Assembly (NCBI RefSeq): GCF_012927405.1
Contig: NZ_JABBGM010000007.1
Coordinates: forward strand, 1-64,000
DNA length: 64,000 nt
From: Novosphingobium olei
Lineage (GTDB): Bacteria > Pseudomonadota > Alphaproteobacteria > Sphingomonadales > Sphingomonadaceae
Direction of reading: 5' to 3'
Positions 1 through 7,445 of this stretch are shown here, one piece after another. The notes under the pieces are model-generated. The model was not told where the DNA came from. It saw nothing but the letters and a program-made list of their open reading frames with translations, and did no database searches. Positions within the stretch are counted from its first letter, which is position 1. Each line of letters opens with the position of its first letter. The position numbers and the translations under genes were made by a program.

Positions 1-257
1 CGTCGTAGCGAACGGAGTGGACACGGTCGCTGATACTGTTGAAAGACCCCCGTGACTGCAAGCCTTTCGCCATCACACTGGACACAGTTTACATGGACAG
101 TTATGGTATCGGTATTAACATAAGATATATTATCAATCCGGACGATCGTGCCATAATGCGGTGCATGTGACACGTTTTCTGTTTTATGGCATAAGATGCA
201 ATTCATGTCCGAACATTGCCTCGTGTAGGGGCATGCCAAGCGACCTGGAGCACTGCC
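1..257. other. AT-richer non-coding stretch upstream of vapBC-like pair
   Basis: No convincing gene is seen here. The stretch is clearly lower in GC than the rest of the window around 100-200. It contains three direct copies of TGGACA followed by C or G, at about 18, 79 and 94. It probably holds the promoter and operator of the toxin-antitoxin pair, but no specific promoter can be assigned. Confidence 0.4.
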
Positions 258-503
258 ATGACGGTTCAAGTGACGATCACGCCAAACGGCCGGATGAGCC
301 TGCCTGCCGATATCCGCAAGCGGCTCGGCCTCGCTGGTGGCGGCGCCTTGCTGGTCGAGGAAACCGAGGACGGCGTCATCTTGCGAACGGTCGCGCAGTC
401 CATCGCTCACGCGCAGGCGCTCGCGAAAAAGTACACGGGCGGCAAGTCCGAGGCCTCGGTCGATGCCTTCCTTGCCCGCCGCCGTGAGGAATCCGGCGAA
501 TGA
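258..503 (+). CDS. AbrB/MazE-fold antitoxin (VapB-like)
   Basis: An 81-residue protein whose N-terminal half (VTITPNGRMSLPADIRKRLG) is the swapped-hairpin AbrB/SpoVT DNA-binding fold used by VapB and MazE antitoxins. The C-terminal half is short and charged and would wrap the toxin. The ATG at 258 is preferred over the upstream ATG at 216 because the fold begins directly after it. The stop overlaps the start of the PIN-domain toxin gene by 4 bases (ATGA), the usual coupled arrangement. By analogy it neutralises the toxin and represses its own promoter. This is a plasmid-stabilisation module. Confidence 0.85.
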   Translation: MTVQVTITPNGRMSLPADIRKRLGLAGGGALLVEETEDGVILRTVAQSIAHAQALAKKYTGGKSEASVDAFLARRREESGE

Positions 504-889
504 GCGAAGTGGTGCTCGATGCCTCAGCGCTCCTTGCCTTGCTCCGGGACGAGCCCGGAGCCGACAAGGTTGCCGACGCCATCGCGGATGCTCGCATGTC
601 CAGCGTCAACTTTGCCGAAGTCGTCAGCCACTTCATTCACGCCGGCATGCCAGCGGGCGAAGTCGATGCGATGCTGAAACCCTTGCCGATGGCCATCGTC
701 GATGCGGACCACGGCCTTGCCACGATCGCCGGACGCTTGCGCGCCGCGACGGCCGAAGCCGGCCTGTCGCTCGGCGACCGGTTCTGCCTTGCACTGGCCC
801 GCCGCGATGGCCTCCCAGCCCTGACTGCGGACAAGCAGTGGCGGACCGTTGCCGCCGCCGCCGGGGTTAGCGTCGCAGTCATTCGCTGA
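500..889 (+). CDS. PIN-domain ribonuclease toxin (VapC-like)
   Basis: A 129-residue PIN-domain protein. The four acidic residues expected to bind Mg2+ are present: D7 in VVLDASALLALL, E40, D93 in LSLGDRFCLALA and D111 in LTADKQW. VapC toxins are site-specific RNases, often cutting tRNA or rRNA; the target here cannot be told from sequence. The length is typical for the family. It overlaps the antitoxin gene by 4 bases and is translated with it. All catalytic residues are intact, so it is likely functional. Confidence 0.88.
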   Translation: MSEVVLDASALLALLRDEPGADKVADAIADARMSSVNFAEVVSHFIHAGMPAGEVDAMLKPLPMAIVDADHGLATIAGRLRAATAEAGLSLGDRFCLALARRDGLPALTADKQWRTVAAAAGVSVAVIR

Positions 890-904
890 GGGAAGGCAAT
901 TGAG

Positions 905-1777
905 ATGACGTCCAAGCAATCCGGCTCCGACCTCGAGCGCTTCCCGGATTGCGATGGACTGCGCAAGCTTTCCAGCAGCGGCGGCGGCGGCAGTTCCGAC
1001 GATATCAACGAAGCGCAGCAGTTTGCCTATGACGCTTGGGACGAGCCTGACCGGACGCGTCGCAATTTGCTGGCCCGCAAGGCCCTCGCCCGGTCGCCGC
1101 TTTGTGCTGATGCCTGGCTGCAACTCTCCGAGCTTCGCAATCTCTCGGACTCGCAGCGCCGCGAATATCTTTTGCGTGCGGTTTGCGCCGGTGAACTCGC
1201 GGTCGGCGAACGACGATTTGCCGAGGTCAAGGGCGATTTCTGGCTGGTTCTCGATACCCGCCCTTATATGCGCGCGCGTTTCGCGCTGGCTCAGGATCTC
1301 TGGTATTCTTGTGACAAGGGTGAGCGGATCGCCGCAATCGCCCACTTGCACGAGATGCTCGACCTAAATCCGAACGACAATCAAGGTCTGCGCTACGTCC
1401 TTCTGATATGGCTAATCCGGTCGGATGCCTATCAGGCAGCGGAAGACTTGCTCGACAAGCACCGTGATGAAATCTCGGCCTTCATGGAATTCACCCGCGT
1501 GCTGCTTGCCTACCGGATGCAAGGCGACTGCGAGCACACGCGCGACATGGCGGCGAAGGCCTACCTCGCCAATCGCCACATCCCGCACTATCTCGCCAAC
1601 TCAGGGCTTTGGCACGAGGGATCCGGCACCTATTCGCCCGGCCGCGAGAGCGAAGCTGCATGGTATGCTCAGGAACTCGGGATCGACTGGTTCTGCACCC
1701 ATGGTGCCATAGAGTGGCTTGCTCACTGCACGGACAGGGAACCCGTCCGCAATCGCGATGGCGAAACGCTCCATTGA
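905..1777 (+). CDS. TPR-like protein of unknown function (resembles ST7 family)
   Basis: A 290-residue soluble protein. After a low-complexity Gly/Ser stretch (about residues 23-31) it has helical repeats. The segment around residues 120-165, with motifs such as RPYMRARFALAQDLW and LDLNPNDNQGLRYVLL, is like the TPR region of ST7-type proteins, where the NPNDNQG turn is characteristic. There is no signal peptide and no catalytic motif. It starts 15 bases after the toxin gene, so it may be read from the same promoter. It converges on the small minus-strand gene ending at 1790. The function is unknown, and the ST7 link rests on motif resemblance only. Confidence 0.65.
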   Translation: MTSKQSGSDLERFPDCDGLRKLSSSGGGGSSDDINEAQQFAYDAWDEPDRTRRNLLARKALARSPLCADAWLQLSELRNLSDSQRREYLLRAVCAGELAVGERRFAEVKGDFWLVLDTRPYMRARFALAQDLWYSCDKGERIAAIAHLHEMLDLNPNDNQGLRYVLLIWLIRSDAYQAAEDLLDKHRDEISAFMEFTRVLLAYRMQGDCEHTRDMAAKAYLANRHIPHYLANSGLWHEGSGTYSPGRESEAAWYAQELGIDWFCTHGAIEWLAHCTDREPVRNRDGETLH

Positions 1778-1789
1778 ACGGTTAGCGCC

Positions 1790-2065
1790 TTAGCGCGGTC
1801 CGCTTGCGTCCTCATTCGCCTGGTCCAGCAGGTCCATGAACGTGCGTGCCGCATCGCGGTCGCGATCGTCCTTGAAGGCAACATCGAGGTCGGGTGCCGA
1901 GCCCAGCATGTAGAGCAGGGACCACATCGCGAATCTGCGGCCCTTGTCGGGCTCGAGCCCGAACTCGACCTGCATCCGTTCGACGCCGCTGGCCATTGCT
2001 GCGGGTGAAACCGCTCCGAGATCATCGGTCCCAAAGAAGCGCCGCATCTGGTCGTCGAATTCCAT
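1790..2065 (-). CDS. Small conserved-looking acidic protein downstream of fic
   Basis: A 91-residue acidic protein starting MEFDDQMRRFFG. The ATG at 2065 is chosen because AGGAAGG lies just upstream of it, whereas the more distant ATG at 2098 has no such site. It begins 20 bases after the Fic gene ends, on the same strand, so the two are probably co-transcribed. No known domain, membrane segment or catalytic motif is recognised. It could be a partner of the Fic protein, but only position supports this. Confidence 0.55.
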   Translation of the reverse strand: MEFDDQMRRFFGTDDLGAVSPAAMASGVERMQVEFGLEPDKGRRFAMWSLLYMLGSAPDLDVAFKDDRDRDAARTFMDLLDQANEDASGPR

Positions 2066-2084
2066 GTTCAACCTTCCTGCCTGA

Positions 2085-3572
2085 TCATGTGCGGCCAAGT
2101 CCGATGGCTACGGGCCGAAGCTTTGCGTCCTCACCCTGATCGAAGGCGTTGCTGGCCATCAGCATGGCCCGCGCCGATTCCAGGGTGCTCCAGTCAACGG
2201 CGTGCGTGAATGCTTGCGCGACATCGAGCATGCGGATCAGCGGCGCTGTCTGGCGATTGTGCGAGAATGCCTTGAGGGCGCTCAGGTAGTCGGTGCGATA
2301 GGCCGTCGGGATGATGATGCGCTCTTCGCCATGCGCCAGCAGCTCGGCGTTCATCATGATCCGCGCGATCCGGCCATTGCCGTCAGCGAAGGGATGAACT
2401 TCGCTGACCAGCGTCATCATGAAAATGGCCCGTTGGAAGGGTTCGCCTAGGGCCTGCAAGAAGCCGAAGCCTCGATCGAGCGTACCTTCGACCAGATCGG
2501 GCGCGACGAACACTGTCGCGCCCGCTTGATTGCCGCGTTGCTTGAAGGCTCCCGGCAGCTTGTCAGGGCGCGCTTCCATAACGGCGGCATGTCGGTCCAT
2601 GAGCAATTCGCGCAAGGACGCATAATCGCTTGGCAGAACCTTCATGCGGACCAGGTCCGAAACCACTCGGAAGGTGCCAAGTACGTCATGCGCGTCCGCG
2701 GGCCGTTCGGTCGGTATGACACCCTCGAAGACAATATCGGCGGCTTCTTCGACGCTGAACTCGGTGCCCTCGATGAAGTTCGAAAAATAGGCTTCGTAAA
2801 ACGCCAGGGTCGAGGTCGCCTCTGCGCTACGCGCGGGTACGGGCCGGCGCTCCGGTACGGTCTCGCGCAATGCCGAGAACAGCTCTTCGAACATTTCGAC
2901 GCGCGCCGGGTCGAACGGATGCCCCGCCAGACGAGCCTTGCCGATTTCGCTCTGCATCACCGCTTCGCGAGTCCCGAGTAGCGAGCCGATCAGGCCGTCG
3001 AGCTCGGCGGCCTCGGCCTCGTAGTCGAGTGCCGATGCAAGCGCCCGCGCATCGTCACGCAGCCGATTGATGGCCCCCTCACCCTGGCTGCGCAGCATCC
3101 GGTCGAGCCGCTCTTCCAGTTCGGCGCGGGATACAGTTCTCGATATCCGGCCACCGCGCCCGCGCGTCGGCCGCATGTTTTCGAGATAGGCCCTGGCCGT
3201 CGAAGCTAGCCGGACCCCACTGAACGGGCGATCACTGTCGAGAGCTGCAGGGCCCGACCTCGGTCGCAAGACAAGGCCTGGCAACTCGGTTTCGCGTCGC
3301 TTCGACGAGATCAGGAATACCGAACCATCCTCGGCCGGCTTTCCTTCCAGCGCTGTGCGATCGGCAATGATCGCATCAGGATAATATGCGGCGACGAGGT
3401 TGTACCAGTTGCGCCGCACCAGTCGTTCAGGTTCCTCGCCGAGATTGCGAGTGTAGAGGCGCGAGCCAAGTTTGCGCAATTCCCCGCGCTCCACCGCCTG
3501 ATAGACAGCTTTGGAGATCGCTGCGTCCGAAACGAAAACTTCAGGGAGCGCCGCGAGCGAATTTCTGGACAT
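2085..3572 (-). CDS. fic: Fic-domain protein with N-terminal AbiEi-like region
   Basis: A 495-residue protein. The Fic core motif HPFADGNGR is at about 393-401, with the catalytic His and the phosphate-binding loop intact. An inhibitory motif of the [S/T]xxxE[G/N] form (SNFIEG, about 264-269) lies N-terminal to it, as in class II Fic proteins that hold themselves inactive. Fic enzymes usually transfer AMP or another phosphate-containing group to target hydroxyls. Residues 1-150 look like a winged helix followed by an AbiEi-type antitoxin region (VYQAVERGELRKLGSRLYTR), an unusual pairing. The ATG at 3572 has AAGGAG upstream and is preferred to the one at 3596. The target is unknown. Confidence 0.85.
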   Translation of the reverse strand: MSRNSLAALPEVFVSDAAISKAVYQAVERGELRKLGSRLYTRNLGEEPERLVRRNWYNLVAAYYPDAIIADRTALEGKPAEDGSVFLISSKRRETELPGLVLRPRSGPAALDSDRPFSGVRLASTARAYLENMRPTRGRGGRISRTVSRAELEERLDRMLRSQGEGAINRLRDDARALASALDYEAEAAELDGLIGSLLGTREAVMQSEIGKARLAGHPFDPARVEMFEELFSALRETVPERRPVPARSAEATSTLAFYEAYFSNFIEGTEFSVEEAADIVFEGVIPTERPADAHDVLGTFRVVSDLVRMKVLPSDYASLRELLMDRHAAVMEARPDKLPGAFKQRGNQAGATVFVAPDLVEGTLDRGFGFLQALGEPFQRAIFMMTLVSEVHPFADGNGRIARIMMNAELLAHGEERIIIPTAYRTDYLSALKAFSHNRQTAPLIRMLDVAQAFTHAVDWSTLESARAMLMASNAFDQGEDAKLRPVAIGLGRT

Positions 3573-3675
3573 TGTTTGCTCCTTGCGGAGCCTCATACCT
3601 GAAGATTCGAGATTTAAGAAGCGCTTTATGCGACAAAATGATACTTAAGACGCAATATGAGCGAATTTTCGCGAA

Positions 3676-3867
3676 TTACGCACTGGCCCCGGGATATGGC
3701 CCATCTGCACACTGCGCCACCCGCGCACGGAGCGCCGCGAAATATCGCTGATCAGCAGGACATCCCGGCGCAGATTGTGCCCCTTCCCGCAAGATTGCAC
3801 GAAGGCGCTGCCTGTCCCGGTTTCGCCGGGCCAGTTCATCATGGGGGGCAAGGCTCGCCTTGGACAT
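3676..3867 (-). CDS. Possible small basic protein (uncertain)
   Basis: A 63-residue ORF rich in Arg and Ala. Its middle (RRNRDRQRLRAILREGAQ) and the segment ending YFAALRARV loosely recall the C-terminal tail of ParD-type antitoxins, but there is no N-terminal DNA-binding fold. The upstream GAGG is a weak ribosome site. It could be a remnant of an antitoxin or a chance ORF. Confidence 0.25.
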   Translation of the reverse strand: MSKASLAPHDELARRNRDRQRLRAILREGAQSAPGCPADQRYFAALRARVAQCADGPYPGASA

Positions 3868-4555
3868 GCCTCGTATCCTAACATTCCAAACAGATTTGGC
3901 GAGCCTGTGCATCTTATCCTCAAAGCAATTCCCCTTCCCCCAGCGCGCTAACGAATGAGCGGCCCCGTCAAGATTGCCGCACTCGGTCCCGCGCGCCCTT
4001 GCGGGCTGCGCTCCTGCGGGTGCGAAGTTCCTCGCGTTGGGCCGCCGGCACTCTTGCACTCCGCCTTCGTCGCCGCCCCGCGCCCGTGCGATGCACCGGG
4101 CCACGGGCCGACTGACTGTCTCCGGCAAGGGGTCCGCTTTGTGTTGGGCCGCGCCAGAATTGGCGCAGCCAGAGCGCCCCGCCGCGCGCCCATGACCGTC
4201 CTCGTTCAGGATGGTCAGGCGGGGCGTAGAGGAGTGGCGTTTTGCGGTTAACCCCGAACGCCCAGAGGGGTGCGGGGGCAAAACCGTAATCTCTCTCTCA
4301 TCTCGGTGGCTGAGCGAAATCAGCATCGCCATAGCATGACGCCTGGGAGATTGGCGGCCGTCAAGGATCGCGGGTGCCCCCCGATTTTGGCCTGCGGCGG
4401 CTAACCGCCTTGCGAGCAAAAATCGGCTCCCCCCGCGCCCGCTGTTCGCGGCGGCAGCGCGTTCGCGCCGCCGTCCCTGACTGCCTGACTCCGGCGTCCC
4501 TCCGATGGGCATCTTTCATCAGTGTGATGAGAGAAAATTCCTTTTGGAGGTTATC
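3868..4555. promoter_or_regulatory. Long GC-rich non-coding leader A before the DUF2493 gene
   Basis: About 690 bases with no convincing gene. Near its right end is a long imperfect hairpin: CCGATTTT (4381-4388) pairs with AAAATCGG (4419-4426), and inside it GGCGG (4396-4400) pairs with CCGCC (4405-4409). A second GC-rich hairpin follows at about 4449-4473. The order of elements matches leader B at about 5848-6032. This looks like a regulatory region rather than spacer. Confidence 0.5.
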
Positions 4556-5599
4556 ATGACGGACCGTTTCTCGAACTTCGCCGACCTTGCCGAACACTAT
4601 GCGCGTGAAATCGCCACACCCGACTACGCCCGGGCATTCATGGAGCAGACCGAGTTTGCCAAGCTCTCGATCGAGCACGAACCGAGCAGCAGCGAAATGC
4701 CCGATCCCGAGACCGCGCAATCAGCCATCGAGATGATGCTGGCAACGGTCTTCGACCTGTTCCGCGACACCCGGATGGAGGATTTCGCCAGCGAGGTCGC
4801 CTGGGGGATCGCCAACAGCTTCCACGTCGTCGCCAAACGCCTCGATGACCGCGAGGATGCGATGGCCAACCGGCTGCAGGAGAAGCTGCGCGAATACGAT
4901 CCAAGCGAGGTCTATGCGACCGACCTTGAAGACCTGACCATGCAGGCCCGCAGCCTCGCCGAATGCCGCGACGCGATGGAATGCATGCGCGACCATGCCG
5001 CCCGCATCTACCTCGTCGAGACCGGCCGGCCCTTCTCGCCGGTGCGCGGCTCGCGGGTCTCGTCCAAGACCAACGCCTCGATGATCGAGGCGCGCGACTA
5101 TCTCGCGGCGCAGAAGGCACAGCGGCGCGAGCAGTTCGCCCCCTCAGAACCAGTCGTGGTGTTCTCGGGCGGGCAGCAGTTCACCGACATTGCCCTCGTT
5201 GAAGACTACCTCGATGCGATCCACGCACGGGTGCCGTCGATGGCGCTGGCAACCACCGCCCAGAACAAGGGCGCGGACGTGATCGCAGCCGCCTGGGCAT
5301 CGCGCCACAATGTGCCGGTGATCCTGTGCAAGCCCGATACCTCGCGGGGACCTTCGGCGCCCTATCAGCGCAATGCGCGCATGCTGGCCTTCAAGCCGGT
5401 CGAGGCGGTGGTGTGTAGCGGCGGCGGCATTCAGGCGAACCTTGCCGACCGGCTGCGTGAGGCCCGCATCCCCCTGCATATCGTGCGCGACGCATCGGCC
5501 CAGCACGAGCCTCCGGCGCAGCGCGCCAAGGACCCGGCGCAGGCTGAACGCCTAGCGATGAAGCGGGTTGCCAATGGCGACGATCTCCCGCCGTTCTGA
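4556..5599 (+). CDS. DUF2493 (SLOG-superfamily) protein
   Basis: A 347-residue protein. The N-terminal part (about 1-180) is helical and acidic. The C-terminal part (about 200-310) is a DUF2493/YspA-like Rossmann domain, seen in VVVFSGGQQFTDIALVEDYL, then NKGADVIAAAWASRHNVPVI and VVCSGGG. This fold belongs to the SLOG group, which binds nucleotides or nucleotide-derived signals. Start: ATG at 4556 with TTGGAGG just upstream; an in-frame ATG at 4505 lacks one. It follows leader A and ends at a strong terminator. Such proteins are frequent on sphingomonad plasmids, but their role is unknown. Confidence 0.75.
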   Translation: MTDRFSNFADLAEHYAREIATPDYARAFMEQTEFAKLSIEHEPSSSEMPDPETAQSAIEMMLATVFDLFRDTRMEDFASEVAWGIANSFHVVAKRLDDREDAMANRLQEKLREYDPSEVYATDLEDLTMQARSLAECRDAMECMRDHAARIYLVETGRPFSPVRGSRVSSKTNASMIEARDYLAAQKAQRREQFAPSEPVVVFSGGQQFTDIALVEDYLDAIHARVPSMALATTAQNKGADVIAAAWASRHNVPVILCKPDTSRGPSAPYQRNARMLAFKPVEAVVCSGGGIQANLADRLREARIPLHIVRDASAQHEPPAQRAKDPAQAERLAMKRVANGDDLPPF

Positions 5600-5627
5600 G
5601 CGGGGGCGCCACCTTCCCAATCAACCA

Positions 5628-5667
5628 GAAGGGTGTCCGGTCTCACCGCCGGATGCCCTTCTTTTTT
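5628..5667 (+). terminator. Rho-independent terminator after the DUF2493 gene
   Basis: GAAGGGTGTCCGG pairs with CCGGATGCCCTTC across a short loop, followed directly by six T residues. Confidence 0.85.
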
Positions 5668-6032
5668 GTCGATCGGGACGCACGAAATAATGGCCCGGCT
5701 CGCTCGCTTCTTGCCCCCGCCTGTAACGGCCTTGCGGCCTGCTGGCAGGGGCGCGAAGCCTTCGCATCGGCCGGGCAGGCAACACCCGTGTTTGGGGCGA
5801 CCGGGGCGCTGACCAACAGGGTTAAACACTCTCGCAGACTTGCCAAGCATGATGGCCGCCATTGGCCCGCGTCAAGAAGGGCAGTTCCCCCAATTTTTAC
5901 GCCTGAAGAAGGCGAAAAAATCGGCACCCCCACCCCCGCTGCGCGGCGGGCCGCGGGCGACCCGTTCCTGACCCGGACCAAGCTCGGCCATCCCCGAGGA
6001 GACCTCTTCAATTCCTTTGACAGGAGGCTCAC
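5668..6032. promoter_or_regulatory. Long non-coding leader B before the small acidic gene
   Basis: 365 bases without a gene. A hairpin of the same architecture as in leader A is present: CCAATTTTT (5890-5898) faces AAAAATCGG (5916-5924), with CGCCT (5900-5904) pairing with AGGCG (5910-5914) inside. Flanking blocks are also shared with leader A: GCATGA at 5848 (4334 in A), CGTCAAG, and AAAATCGGC followed by a C-run and CCCGCTG. Confidence 0.5.
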
Positions 6033-6344
6033 ATGAACGCTCTTACCAAGACCCTCGACATCCCGGCTTTCGACCCCATCAGCTATGACGCCGCAGTACG
6101 CGCCGCCAGCATCAGGGCCCAGCACAGCTTCTTCGACCAGCACGTCATCGAGGACGAGTTCGGCTGCTTCCTCGCCATCGACGAAGGCGATTACAACGCC
6201 CTGCCCCAGGACCTGATCGACCGGATCGTCCATTCCGTCCCCGGCATGATGGCTGACGACTTCGACGAGGCGAACATCGCCCGCGCCGCAAGCTTCATGA
6301 GCGTGGTGATGGATCCCGAATGGGACGCGGATTGCCCGTTCTGA
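6033..6344 (+). CDS. Small acidic protein of unknown function
   Basis: A 103-residue strongly acidic protein with no membrane segment, Cys motif or recognisable domain. AGGAGG-like sequence (ACAGGAGGCTCAC) stands immediately before the ATG. It has its own leader and its own terminator, so it is a single-gene unit. Its acidity would fit a DNA mimic such as an anti-restriction protein, but nothing in the sequence proves that. Confidence 0.65.
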   Translation: MNALTKTLDIPAFDPISYDAAVRAASIRAQHSFFDQHVIEDEFGCFLAIDEGDYNALPQDLIDRIVHSVPGMMADDFDEANIARAASFMSVVMDPEWDADCPF

Positions 6345-6363
6345 AATGACCAAAGTTCGCAGC

Positions 6364-6405
6364 GCCGGAGGGCTCCGCTGAGGGGCTCTCCGGCCCCCCT
6401 TTTTT
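6364..6405 (+). terminator. Rho-independent terminator
   Basis: GCCGGAG (6364-6370) pairs with CTCCGGC (6388-6394) and is followed by C-residues and a run of six T, just downstream of the small acidic gene. Confidence 0.8.
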
Positions 6406-6420
6406 GCGTGTCCAGATAAA

Positions 6421-6451
6421 GCGCAGCCGGGGCATCGAACCCCGGCTGCGC
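6421..6451 (-). terminator. Perfect 12-bp inverted repeat, terminator for the minus-strand gene
   Basis: GCGCAGCCGGGG (6421-6432) and CCCCGGCTGCGC (6440-6451) form a perfect stem with a 7-base loop. On the minus strand the stem is followed by TTTAT. It sits 22 bases past the stop of the 75-residue coiled-coil gene. Confidence 0.75.
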
Positions 6452-6472
6452 TGGCCTTTTGCAAGGCCGGTT

Positions 6473-6700
6473 TCAGCTTGCCCGAAGGCGTTTCTCGGCT
6501 TCGTCCAGACCGAGCTTTGCGAGAGCGGCGAAGAAGCCTTCGACCCTCTCGAACGGCGCCTTGCCGAGAACCGATTTCTGCATCAGTTCAACGCTTGCCG
6601 CCCGCTCGCTGTCACGCAGTTTCGCCTCGCGCGTTTCCAACGCTTGACGCTCCTTCGCGATCGCTGCTCGTTCCGCTTCGAGACTTCCTTTCCTGGCCAT
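6473..6700 (-). CDS. Small coiled-coil protein, possibly mobilisation-associated
   Basis: A 75-residue highly charged protein. Residues 8-40 form an Ala/Glu/Arg-rich coiled coil (LEAERAAIAKERQALETREA), followed by a short helical tail (VEGFFAALAKLGLDEAEKRL). This layout recalls small plasmid accessory proteins beside relaxase loci (TraD/MobC-like or DUF6437-like). It is transcribed away from the putative oriT region and has its own hairpin terminator. The assignment to mobilisation rests mainly on position. Confidence 0.5.
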   Translation of the reverse strand: MARKGSLEAERAAIAKERQALETREAKLRDSERAASVELMQKSVLGKAPFERVEGFFAALAKLGLDEAEKRLRAS

Positions 6701-7154
6701 GATTGTACCTCTTGGGTTGGTGCTGAAACCTCCCGCGCGCGAGGATCGTCATCCTGGCCAGCTTGGCAAGCCCCCTGCCCTGTATCGCCCCGGTCGGATC
6801 TGCAGACTGCGTGCAATCCTGCGGCCCAGGCTACCGTTGGCAGGCCGTGAAAGGCCCACCCGGATTCGGGCAAAATCACCAAAACCCGCGAGCCATCAAC
6901 GCTACAGGATCAAGGGGAAGAGGTGCAGACCGTACACGGCAGGACCGTCTGGAAAATGACGGAAATGCGTGGGTTTGGGCCAAGAGCAAATGTCCGACGG
7001 GGTCTGACATCCTCCAAACCCCGCAGAATACCGTCATTCCTGCGTCAGACCCTGTCTGACATGGCCCGCTGACACCCTCGGCATTGCCAATGAGACCCGC
7101 ATAGCCTAAAACGGCGCTGCGCAATTCCCACCAGGCCCTGATGAGGGTCTGGTT
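6701..7154. other. Non-coding region before the mobilisation genes, candidate oriT
   Basis: 454 bases without a convincing gene, lying between a small coiled-coil gene and the RHH-traD-traI genes, the usual position of an oriT. It contains an inverted repeat at 7044-7060 and another copy of GTCTGACAT at 7002-7010. No nic consensus could be matched by eye. Confidence 0.4.
7044..7060. repeat. Inverted repeat GTCAGAC-CCT-GTCTGAC
   Basis: A perfect 7-bp inverted repeat with a 3-base spacer, about 95 bases before the start of the ribbon-helix-helix gene. The arm sequence GTCTGACAT recurs at 7002-7010. It is likely an operator for the RHH protein or a relaxosome-binding site. Confidence 0.6.
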
Positions 7155-7445
7155 ATGGCAGATGAAGTCCGGCTCACGGTTCGGATACCGCGCGACCTCG
7201 CAAATGGCGTCGAGAAGGTTCAGGCTGCGCGCGGCCTGACGCCCTCGATCATTCTGCGCGACGCGCTCACCCTGTACCTCGAAGCCTTCGCCGGCAGCAC
7301 CGAAACCGAGCGGCGTCGGCAGTTCTCATCCGAGTATCTGTTCCTCGGCATCGATCTCCTGATCCAGCGCCAGTTTCCCGATGCGCATGAAGCCCTGATG
7401 GCGGAAGCCGACCGCCGCGTGGAGGCGCTCTATGCGTCGTCCTGA
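7155..7445 (+). CDS. Ribbon-helix-helix DNA-binding protein
   Basis: A 96-residue protein. Residues 4-46 (VRLTVRIPRDLANGVEKVQA and on) match the beta-strand/helix/helix pattern of the CopG/Arc fold. The C-terminal half is helical. It directly precedes traD and overlaps it by 14 bases. RHH proteins in this place are commonly relaxosome accessory factors (as TraY is in F) or autorepressors. The inverted repeat upstream is a plausible target. Confidence 0.7.
   Translation: MADEVRLTVRIPRDLANGVEKVQAARGLTPSIILRDALTLYLEAFAGSTETERRRQFSSEYLFLGIDLLIQRQFPDAHEALMAEADRRVEALYASS

Noticed and set aside
3948..4251. Short ORFs on both strands in leader A
   Set aside because: They are Pro/Arg/Gly-rich shadows in a GC-rich region with no ribosome sites or domains. 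The shared hairpin with leader B argues for a regulatory role.
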